This document shows, piece by piece, positions 44,625-53,955 of a stretch of 64,000 nucleotides of DNA. The DNA comes from Cyanophora paradoxa (lineage: Eukaryota > Glaucocystophyceae > Cyanophorales > Cyanophoraceae), in NCBI GenBank assembly GCA_004431415.1, contig QPMI01000396.1:1-64000 (forward strand). The letters run 5' to 3'. Each line of letters begins with the position of its first letter. Position 1 is the first letter of the stretch. A program made the position numbers and the translations under genes. The notes under the pieces are model-generated. The model saw nothing but the letters and a program-made list of their open reading frames with translations. It searched no databases and was not told the DNA's origin.

Positions 44625-47058
44625 ATGGCACGTCAATCAAAGGCAGCTGCTGCTGCAGCCACGGCTGAGAAGAAGGACAACGTGCTCGAGCCGAAGAAGG
44701 CTGACGTGGCCGCGTCACTGGCGAAATCTGATGCCACTGCTGCTGCCGGGAAGGACCCGCTCCCTGTCGCCGTTGACGAGGCTTCGCCGGTGATCCCTAC
44801 GCCGGTGGATGCGACGTGGACGACGCGGCACGCGCTGCCTGGGTGCGCTTGGAGTTAATCAATGTTCGGTCCGGCATGGTGCGGATTTAAGCTGACGATC
44901 GGCGCGATAGCAGGCTGAACGACGGCATGCCACGGGAAGGGGCAGCTGCAACTATCACGGCGGCAGTGGCATCGTCTCGCCCGTTGCCTGGCGCGTCCGG
45001 ATCCATTTGCAATGCTGGGCAAGTGTACGTATTCTACGATCGCGTAATATTGGCTGTGACTAATACGACGTTATTCGTCCCTGCGTAGATCGGCTGCCGT
45101 GCCGGTCGCCACTAATTCGGCAAGTGCCACGGCTAATGGGATTGTGATGCTATCGTACGTGCTTTTATAATCAATAGCATTTGTGCACGACGAGCGTCAC
45201 AACCCTAATATATTTCCAGGCCCGCAAAGAAGGTTACTGTGGCGCGCACGTTCATGGATTTGAAGGATGGGAGGGATTTTAACGGTGTCGTGCGGATTGC
45301 GAACATGCACACCATAAGTGGAAGGAACGGAGGTGACACCATCCGCGGTACTCTGGAGGATGAGGTGCGCAACCCCGTTGTAGCTGGGTAACATCATGTG
45401 TAATGTCAATGTGGCGATTTTATATAAGCTTTCTGCTCATCGACGTACGCAATGCAGGTCGGCGATAAGGTGCCGCTCCGTATCTTCACAGGGGCGATGC
45501 TAACAAGTGCGGGAAAAAATGCCATCAAGGGAGACATGCTAATCGATCAAGTGAACAATATAACCGAACACTTGAACGCAAGCTGCAACTCAGAAAATAT
45601 GGTATACTCTCCCATTTACGTATACTTCCATTATCCGTATCAGTATGCTGACATGGAATATATCGATCAGTACTTAATCATGAAATCATCAAACAAAGCA
45701 CGCTACTTGGTGAAAGGGACTGCGACCGAGAAACTGGCTTGGCCATTGACGCGAGACCGCACACTGCTGAAGGAGATCCAGATTAATTCTGGTAATGTCG
45801 GTCTAATCAACTTCGAATCAGTGAATGAGGAGGTCTGTCACTCATGTTTTACCTATATTCATATCGCGCGTATTCATTACCTGCTCACTTTTGCTGCCGT
45901 ACGTTAGGATCCTCGTCTCATCGAGCTTCCTCACAAACTCGCGAATATGGATCGCGCATCATTTGTCATGATGCGCTACGACATCGTTTCCGACTTCAGG
46001 GGAGCAGCAGTTGACTATATGAATGTCAACAAACTGTGCGACTCGAACAGGTTCAGCGAATGTGCGTGCTACTATAGATAACTGGGATGATACCACGTTT
46101 TTCGTCGCGCTCGTACCGTGTTTTATCGCTTCATCAGATAACATTGGATGCATCATCAAGGAGGAAGAGGACGGATACGTGTGCATGGACAAGCTCGGGT
46201 GTAAGGTGCCAGCTCGGTTTGGACTTGGCGCAAAGTTCGAGTCCCTCGGGGAGCTGTTCGACACCTACAGCATCGACGGGGTCGCGGACATCGTCGTTTC
46301 ATTCGCGGAGGTTCGGACGTCTATACTGTAGTTAAACATGGTAAACGAATGCAAGGCGTAATTCACACGCATTCAAACGTAGTTCAAATTCGAGCGACCA
46401 TCAGGCACCCCGACGGAACTGTGGTTTGGCTTCTTTTCTGAAGTAATGGGACTTGCGGAATTCGAGGAGAAAAAGAAGACCCTGCCGGTAGGGTTCGTCT
46501 CGAAGGCAATTAAAATTCCGGATGCGAGTGCTCGCTTGCATGCATCTGTCCCGTTTGGTAATGGGTCGAACCGAGTTGGTGCGGAAGTTCAGCCTATCGG
46601 TTTTAACCTGTGTAACCCTTTCATGCAGCGCTCTTCGCCGGCGGTACCGGCCCGACAGGGAGCACCCCGAATTTGTCGGGTACGACCGGGATCCCTGTCA
46701 AGGTTGGAAATGGTGGATCAGCGATCGCTCTGAATGGAATCTCAAGCTCGCCGATGGCAATGGCAGCAATGAACATGCCGATGCAGCTGCGCCTGAGCCT
46801 GAAGGACAATCCGTTCGCGGTGTCTCGCGATCGCACTGGAAGTGAGGCTTCTTTTCCTAATGGGCTCGTTGAGCGCGAGGTATATGACTTTCCGTACATT
46901 GCATATGCCACGTTCCAGCTAATCTCGTAGCAGGCAACTATCGCAAAGCGGAAGAAGGGAGGCAAGGACGAAGCCAAAACTTCAAAGAAACAGAAGAACG
47001 TGAGCGTGGAGTCGGAGTCAGATGCGGAGGTGGACGACGAGGAGGAGGAAGAAAATTG
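44625..47058 (+). CDS. Unknown nuclear-type protein, copy B of an inverted gene pair
   Basis: Starts MARQSKAAAAAATAEKKDNV. Exons in order: a Lys/Ala-rich N-terminus; ARTFMDLKDGRDFNGVVRIA (45,240); VGDKVPLRIFTGAMLTSAGK to EIQINSGNVGLINFESVNEE (45,452-45,832); MMRYDIVSDFRGAAVDYMNV (45,967); IGCIIKEEEDGYVCMDKLGC (46,143); FKFERPSGTPTELWFGFFSE (46,384); a Met/Ala-rich stretch; and a Lys-rich signal KRKKGGKDEAKTSKKQKN with acidic tail ending at 47,058. Introns fall at the same places as in the copy at 28,607-30,981. No family recognised. The bipartite basic/acidic tail suggests nuclear action (inference). Confidence 0.68.
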
Positions 47059-47059
47059 A

Positions 47060-47540
47060 ACGGACCGACTCATGGCTCTGCATCTAATTCATAGATTCCA
47101 TATATTCATTCATAGTTTGAACATTTGTCATGTATAGCACAATGGCGGGAGGGTAGTAACCGGGTAGCATTATATATATATAGGTTTTCGTAGGTCATTT
47201 CGCTTCGCATACGAGATAAAGAGTGTAAATCAATTTCTTATAAAGTATCACGCAACGATGGCATACGAATCAACCGCACCGGGGCGCGGTTGGCTAGGTT
47301 GGGAAGCTGGGCGACCGCGGGCCGGGGCGCTGTAGCTCCGAGGGCGTGCTCCTGGTAGCGGACGCTAGATGGCAGGGCCAAAGCGCTGGAAGAGGGCCCG
47401 GAATGCGTCGGTAACATATTCTCACGTGCTGCATCCCTACGAAGCATGATGCACGCGACGTACACTGCGAGCACCCCTACGCTTGGTGCGCGCTTTCGAT
47501 TGCGTACCCGGCCAGTCCGTGCATCTGATCCGCGTCAACT
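47060..47540. other. Intergenic, putative histone promoter region
   Basis: Contains an AT-rich tatatatatata (about 47,170) and no supported gene. Confidence 0.5.
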
Positions 47541-48100
47541 ATGGCGCGTGTGAAGGTGACGCCGAAGAAATCCGATCAACGGATGGCCTCCAAGGCCGCC
47601 ACCGGGTCCCGCGGTCCGCGCAGGGCCAAGACGGGAACGAAGAGTGTCATTCCGGGAAGGAAACCTCACCGTTATCGTCCAGGTGCGAATGCTATCGCCC
47701 CATATCGTACCTCGCGGTGCGTGGATGATTACCACGTCAGCCCGAACCCGCAGGCACCGTCGCGCTTCGTGAAATCCGCAAATACCAGAAGACGACAGAT
47801 CTCCTCCTTCGCAAGCTGCCGTTCCAGCGGCTGGTGCGCGAGATCGCACAGAACTACGGCATGCCGGACAAGCGCTTCCAATCCTCCAGCGTCCTTGCGC
47901 TACAGGAAGCCAGCGAGGCGTACCTTATCGGCCTTTTCCAGGACGCAAATCTATGCGCTATCCACGCAAAGAGGTGCATTGCGACCTACTGATCATGAAT
48001 ACAACTACACTGCTTACATCTTACAGGCCCGACGCGCAGGGTGACGCTCATGCCAAAGGATATGCAACTCGCCCGTCGCATCCGAGGCGAGCGCACATAA
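47541..48100 (+). CDS. Divergent histone H3 (possible centromeric-type variant), 140 aa
   Basis: Three exons (47,541-47,682; 47,754-47,973; 48,040-48,100) join in phase. The fold domain is canonical: [60 protein letters not shown] and [19 protein letters not shown]. The tail is not: after [20 protein letters not shown] there is no ARTKQTARKS or ARKSAP, so the usual K4/K9/K27 contexts are missing. Loop 1 ([11 protein letters not shown]) is one residue longer than in ordinary H3. A diverged tail and longer loop 1 are features of CenH3/CENP-A, but the difference is small. Packaging of DNA into nucleosomes is certain by family; centromere use is a hypothesis. Its last exon is duplicated at 7.05 kb. 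Confidence 0.85.
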
Positions 48101-48369
48101 ATCGTACGATTTCCAGGACGTGAGGTGTGCTCCGACAACTCCGGTGTAATCCAATTCAGGATACAGTATGTTTAACGCTTCACGAGATTATGTTGCACGT
48201 ACACTCAATGCAACGGATTGAAAACCGTAATAAAGCCCGTTGAGTAACGCGACGGACCAACCATCGGACGTGCACTAATTCAGCGGCACGTTATCGAATA
48301 CAGATGCACATGCTACTTGCATACTGCAGTGACTCGCTCATGTTGCACAGTCTTCCACTACTCTGGGTA

Positions 48370-48560
48370 ATGCCTGGAGACGGGGGGCTGGTCCAGTTGG
48401 AAGCCAGCGCCGGGTTGCTTGCGGGGGGGGCATGGCCGGGAGCGACGGAGTACGGGGCACTACGGGGCGGCAAGGACGATGCGCTGCGGCGGGCCGGTGC
48501 ATGGGGGCGGATCGCGCGGGGCGGAGGGCGATGGGCTGCCTCCACATCTCTCGGCTGACG
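48370..48560. repeat. GC-rich dispersed repeat, copy 2
   Basis: Same ordered landmarks as 6,600-6,735 (ccgggagcgacgg, ggggcggcaaggacgatg, gcatgggggcgga, ggcggagggcgatgggctg), same strand, 270 bp downstream of the histone gene. The copy at 6.6 kb lies just upstream of the histone fragment, so order is reversed relative to the histone sequence. Confidence 0.75.
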
Positions 48561-48719
48561 TGCGCAAGATTGTGCTCACCCCGGTCGCCATCGCCCTTGC
48601 ATGACCGACTCATCATATCGCTGACGGATGACGTTTGCCACGTTCTCGTCCGCGCTCCTGTAACGACATCGGAATCAAGATTTTATAGTATGGCGAAGTG
48701 TAGAGACGTGTTGACAAAT

Positions 48720-48790
48720 TAAAGGGAGAGGGGGGCGACGGTACATGAGGAGGGGGGGGAGGGCGGTAGGGGGGGAGGGGGGTATGGAGC
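48720..48790 (+). repeat. G-run cluster (possible G-quadruplex)
   Basis: More than six runs of four to nine G within 65 bp (gagggggggag, tagggggggaggggggt). Such spacing can fold as a quadruplex on this strand. Confidence 0.6.
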
Positions 48791-49040
48791 TTACCGCCGA
48801 ATGGCCTCCTCCGCGAGTACGGCCACCTGCATTGCAAGAGTCAGCCGTCATACTGAAAACGTCATTATCGGTAGTCCTATGCTTCGGTATGATTGAGTGT
48901 AAAAATCGTGTGGACCCTACAGTCGATCAAGTACAGAATCAAATCGAGCCGACCGGGGACGCCGATGCCGGCGCCTTTGCAAATCTCCACCAGCCGACCC
49001 CGAAACATCTTCATTGGATACAGCAGCAGCTCCGGCCCTG

Positions 49041-50426
49041 TCAATGGCAGCTCCTGCATGCACTGTAACCTGCTGCAGCGTTGGCTGAGAGTTCACGTAA
49101 GGGAAAATGGACGGACTCTGGAGATCCATCAGGGAGCGTGACAAATTGGCGAATATACGCGAGGACGGTGGGAGGCGTCCAGGTCATCACCGTCGCGGAG
49201 TCCGGGCCCACGGTACCCGGAGGTTGGGCTCCCATGTTCCCCGTGTTATCGTCGTCAACGCTGTCGCTCGCGGCATGTACCGGTGCGTTGGCATCTGACG
49301 TTGGATTACTAGGTGGTCAGAGACGACGTTCCAATAGAATATAACTTCGCTAGATCTAAAGTTGCTAGCTCAGGCACTGATAGCGCCTGCACGACCGCAC
49401 GTCCGTAATAGCGCACCTGCCTCCGGTCGTACTCTCTCGGTTCTCGCCCCTGCTCTCCGAATTAATCGGGTAGCCCGAATATTTAAACTCGATAGGTAAT
49501 AATTCGCACACCCTCTGATGAGACTTTAGCCTTCTTCGAATTCCGCGTGTTCGCACTTGGGCCCCCGTCCTTCTTTGCAGCAGAAGAGCTCTCCTCGATC
49601 ACACTACCCGCCGATTCGTACGCCTCCTCGTCCTCGTACGCGTCCTCCCCATCCGTCTCGCCCTCTACTCAAGGCGCCATGCGTCAGCGATTACTCACAT
49701 CGCATCGCTCGACATACCACTACTGGTTTCAGCGTTGTACTTGGGGCAGGTCTTCATGTGATTGGACAGGGTCTTCTTGCTGGCATACGTGCGATTGCAA
49801 TTAGCAGCGGGGCAAGGGAGACGGTCGTCGTCGGCCTTCTTGCTCGTAGCTTCGGAAGCTGCTGGATAAATTCAATGAGTACCGTTCGCACACCAGCCGG
49901 CGCACATGAGAGGCATGTTTGGCACCTGACTTCCGTTTGCATGCATCAATGTGCGTCCCCTTTCCTTTGAACGTTATGCCACAGTTATCACAAATAAACG
50001 GCGCCTGCTTCTTTCGCGCTTTCCCAGACGATCCTGCATCTCAGTCAGATCGGCTGCAGTTATGCATGATGTATGGGGAATGCAGTCAGCGATCGTGACC
50101 GTACCCCGTGACGCCTCGGTGCCCTTTCCTGCATCAGTCGACTCCGCCCCCTTCGAACCCTCGCGCTGGTTGCCTGCAATTGAGTCTAAGGGGTCGCTCC
50201 CTCGAGGGTGTTCGGGGACCTCTTAAATTCAACGCATCCTGCCGCTCACCAGGCCCTCCAGGTTGACTGTCTATACCTCGAGACTTGCCTGCGAGCATGT
50301 GAACTGTGACCATCTCGAGTGGATATTACGGTGCACCGGTTGCGTACCTTTCGATGTGGCGACGGGTGGTACGCCCGCCACCTCGCCTGCTTCCTTGCCC
50401 TTGCCAGTACCGCGCGATGACGCCAT
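49041..50426 (-). CDS. Zinc-finger protein with acidic C-terminal region
   Basis: ATG at 50,426 (MASSRGTGKGKEAGEVAGVP). In-phase introns: about 50,347-50,184 (gtacgc..attgcag), 50,105-50,037 and 49,927-49,864. The first finger is FICDNCGITFKGKGTHIDAC (C-x2-C..H-x3-C); the second, RLPCPAANCNRTYASKKTLS followed by NHMKTC, is C-x4-C-x12-H-x3-C. After an intron an acidic part (EGETDGEDAYEDEEAYESAG) is followed by a basic cluster NSKKAKVSSEG. The last exon near 49,270-49,041 (VLAYIRQFVTLPDG..) is probable. A frame just downstream (49,059-48,877) has RGRLVEICKGAGIGV, weakly SAP-like. A DNA-binding regulator is the best guess. It follows the SIM-rich gene in the same direction. Confidence 0.6.
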
Positions 50427-50459
50427 GCCTGCGGGCTCGAAGGACAATTAACTGCCGTA

Positions 50460-51628
50460 TCCTTGCGACAGACGCTGCTCCCTTCGTTCGTGCACCTGAT
50501 GAACGAACCGTAGTCTGGGGGGGGCTTGATGCCCGCTCTTGTTTCACTTCGTCCGGGCGCCGCCACAGATTGGGCGGCGCAGGGACATTCGATCTCGTGG
50601 TTCTCGCCTGGGGGGGGCTTGATGCCCGTTCTTGTTTCACTTCGTCCGGGCGCCGCCGCATATTGGGCGGCGCAGGGACATTAGATCTTGTGGTTCGCAT
50701 TGCATCGGCGGGCTCGACTTTCGGCTGTACAGCGCGACCATCTTTGTACGCATCAGAACTACATATATCGCGCCAATTTCAAAGTTCCAATGACCGCACC
50801 TGTGCTGTGACGCCGCGGGCTCTTCTCTGATAGGCGCATCCCATCTGCGGCTCCAGCATTGCTGCCGCCTATTACGCCTGGCACCCCGCCCGAGCCTGCC
50901 GCAGAGCCGAACCGAGGTTGTCAGTCGCATCGTTCTAGCGGGGCTGCGCGCATGCACCTGCTATGTCGCCTTGGTCGCTCGAACCTGGTCCTGGGCCAAT
51001 CGTGACGTCACACCGCGAGCCATCGGAGGTCAGTTCCTTCACTCCGGCTGATCCACTATCGCTGCCGCCGGGTGTACATGCGCCCCCGTCCAAGCCTGCC
51101 GCCAACCCGAAGTTGTCAGTCGCTTCGTTCGAGAGGGGGTCCGGGCAGGCACCTGCGATGTCGCCTTCAGCCGGCGCGCTCGCAGTCTGACTGTCGCCTT
51201 CCGCGGGGTTATTTGCCGTCGCCGCCGCGCGCGCCGTCCCGCCCGTGTCCTTTGCACCTTCTGCCGAGTCCAGATCGATCACTGCTCGATTACAGTCAGC
51301 GTCAGGGCGCGGCGCTCGCTTAGTCTACGGTATCACCTGGAGCTCCGTCGCCTTCGGCATCGCCTGAAAGCGCCGGCGCCTCGCTCGTCGTCTTTCTCGA
51401 CTCCATTGTCTCGTCGGCCGAGTCCAGATCAATCACTGCTCCAGTCCGGTCAACGCCAGCACGCTGCGCTTCCGTGGCACTCTCACCTGATTGAGCCGCT
51501 AGCGCTCCTGCCGTACTGTTCCCTTCCATGTCCCTTTCGGCCGCGCCACCGCCCTCGTCGTCTTGTGCGAGCCTCTCGGTACGATCGTCGCCGGCGTGCG
51601 GCGAACCACACTCTCGCTCCATGTGCAC
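50460..51628 (-). CDS. SIM- and sumoylation-motif-rich unknown protein
   Basis: Starts MHMERECGSPHAGDDRTERL; mostly low-complexity Ala/Gly/Asp/Ser. Exon 1 contains AVIDLDSADE; an intron (about 51,331-51,278, gtgata..gagcag) rejoins in phase so exon 2 begins with VIDLDSAEG. Both are classical SUMO-interacting motifs (three aliphatic positions followed by acids and Ser). GDIAGAC recurs (51,160 and 50,962). After an intron (about 50,953-50,893) and another, two tandem 37-residue repeats occur at 50,700-50,510. Each contains PAPPN, RRPDEVKQERASSPPQ and so one VKQE, a perfect sumoylation consensus followed by Ser-Pro. The protein would both bind and carry SUMO (inference). No catalytic domain seen. 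Confidence 0.55.
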
Positions 51629-52223
51629 CTAGTGCTGCGGCTGTCAGCTGGTTCCCTGTGGTGATGCTGTGCACGTGCACCCGACGCTCTGGTCTTCAGC
51701 TTCCTTACCTGCTCGCACCTGGCGTCTTACGCGCTTATTCCAACGTGTACCCCTTCGACCAGCCGTCCTGGACGGCTGCTCCCTTAGCTTCATTATAAGC
51801 TCATACTCGGAAGCCCGACGTCGACGGGCGGCGGCTGGGCTCCTGGTGCGACACGGGGATTGATCAGGCGGCTGAGGTCCGGATCGCTGGGCGCAGTTAC
51901 CGTAGTACGTATACGGGCGGAGACCCGCCAGACGCGTACGTATACGTACACCGGATCCTGAGTACTAGTGGATCGCCGCGCCGGCGCTGCGGCCGGCGCC
52001 GGGCCGCACCTCCGACCCGGGCCGGGCCGGCGGCGGGCCGCGCCCGGCCTGCGGCAATAAGCAAGGCATGAGGAGGACCTGCAAACCCTCCGAATTACCT
52101 GCAGCTGATCGATGTAACATAGCTAGCTACCAATATTAATAGTGCTCTAGATCTCGCCGGGCCTATAGCTAGGCATCCGGATCCGGATCCGGGCCGCGGC
52201 CGGTACTTTTTTTTGCAAAAGTG

Positions 52224-52262
52224 GACGTCGCATTGATACACCACGGCACATGTATCAATGTT
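52224..52262 (+). repeat. Fragment shared with the SUMO-like gene region
   Basis: tggacgtcgcattgatacac and the following cacg.cacatgt match 9,722-9,758 (tggacgtcgcatggatatac) at about 34 of 38 positions. It is a short relic of that exon and shows that the 52-kb and 9-kb regions share a genome. Confidence 0.5.
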
Positions 52263-53808
52263 CTACGTGACGTGCCCTTCCGACCGGTCAACTATCTAGC
52301 CGAAGGTGCTAGCTAGGTGCCGGCCATGGGTCGCGGGCCGCGGCCGGTACGAGGTCCCCCGGCAGCGGGCGCGCGAGGGTAGGAGGTGGAGCTCGAGCGG
52401 GCGCTAAATCTAGTACTAGTACTGATACTTGTTGCGCGTTCATGCAAACAATCCGAATTACCTGCAGCTGATCGATGCAGCACAGCTATATAGCTAGCTA
52501 CCAATATTAATAGCGCTCTTCACGATATTAATTCTGATGATATATACGAAATATTTCAAAATTACGGGCGCCGGCTACTATAGGTATTAAATATTTGAAT
52601 TCTGCGTGAAAATTATATATGTTGTCCGGATATCGATCTATCCTTCTGGCATTTTAAACATTTCCGTGCCGGCGGAGACCTGATACAGACCAGAGGCTGC
52701 ACTGCCCCGGGGCAGGAATGTTTATTGAGCAAGAAAGTTCACCCCTGCTCGAGTCTCGATCGGCTGAAAAAACTCGCAGGAGCCTGTTTTCCCGGCGTCC
52801 GGTACAACAGGTACTTGAGGCGGCCTAGCGGACCACCCTGTGCCCCTCCGGTCTCGGCATGTTTGACATGAATTGTCGGGCGTATCGGGCGCATTTAGGC
52901 GCACTCGGTCCGGCAGATATACCGCCACTTGGTGAGGCGCTAGATTGCATTTTTCGAAAATGTGTTCTTGTCTATTCAATGATTCCTGGTCCACCGGATA
53001 GGACTCGGATCTTCCTGTACACGTTTCCGGACTCCTAGGGACATGCATATGCCTTGCTAGGATCCGGCGAGAAAACCCGGGTTTTGAGAGGTCGGGACAT
53101 TTCATTTTGGCCTAGGGTGGGCACCCGAACACCCCCAAGTGGGGGAAGGGGAAGGGGTCCTTCCCCAAATAAGTGCCGCCGGAGATTTGTGATTGCTTTA
53201 ATTTGTTGTCCTTAATATCACTACCTACGCCGTGCACGTGACGGGGGGTTCGCCACACCGTACTAGTAGTCTCTCAAAAAAGACAAAAAAAGAGATTTCA
53301 TGTTTTACAGTAGCCGAAGTACTAGTCTGACGGTACCAAATCCTTTTTTCTAACCAAGCTCATTGATATTCATTTGCATTAACTTATATAATTAGATGCA
53401 AATTTAATCATGAGAATCAATTATCGATCGAGCTAGTTAAATCGATCGGTTTAATCGATCGGTTTAATTGACGTACGATTAATTTAATTCGGTACGTGCG
53501 AATTCGAAGTTCTACGAACGTATATATATATATATATATATAAACGTGCGAAAAAGAGTTTATTTTATAATTATAATGGCCGCCGTATTAGGCTACTAGT
53601 AGCCGGCCCTGCAGCCGGCGCCTGCAAGCTGCGCTGCAGGCTGCAGCTGGTACCGCACGCCGCGGCCTGTATCACTTGCTCGAGGACCCGGGCGTTGAAT
53701 CGGGCGCCATGGTCCTTGCACGTTGCAACCCTCCCTGCAAGGAGCCGTTACGTTTTTGTCCCCCACCCCCTAGTACTGGGCTCAGTGGGCTACTAGCCTA
53801 GTAGGGCC

Positions 53809-53862
53809 GCTAGGGTGATTGAAAATTTTCAATCACCCTAGCTGCAGCTTTAAAGCTGCAGC
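53809..53862. promoter_or_regulatory. Two overlapping perfect palindromes upstream of the EF-hand gene
   Basis: A 34-bp perfect inverted repeat without spacer (53,809-53,842; half-site gctagggtgattgaaaa) overlaps by two bases a 22-bp perfect palindrome (53,841-53,862; half-site gctgcagcttt). They end 94 bp before the ATG at 53,956. Position suggests a regulatory site or cruciform; this is inference. Confidence 0.6.
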
Positions 53863-53955
53863 GCTCACGCCAGCGCGCATCATTCCGAAGTTCGCACCAG
53901 CAGCGCCCTTGGCCTTCTCTCCGTCGTCACTCGTTCTCCTCAGTAACCAAGCAAC

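Larger units (their letters stand above)
51870..53900. other. Noncoding, palindrome-rich region
   Basis: No gene is supported. The DNA is packed with self-complementary words (gatcgatc, ctagctag, agtactagt, aatattaat, ccggatccgg, gcgccggcgc) and a tatata run at 53,521-53,542. A 70-bp segment containing gaattacctgcagctgatcgatg and agctagctaccaatattaat is repeated at about 52,088 and 52,450. A minus-strand frame (53,105-52,722) is open but not protein-like; aataaa follows it at about 52,723, so it could be a transcribed repeat. Confidence 0.6.

Noticed and set aside
48877-49059. SAP domain exon
   Set aside because: RGRLVEICKGAGIGV followed by a Leu-rich helix is only weakly SAP-like and the splice to the zinc-finger gene could not be phased.
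52722-53105. 127-codon minus-strand protein gene
   Set aside because: Composition is not protein-like and it sits in repeat-like noncoding DNA; could be a transcribed repeat.
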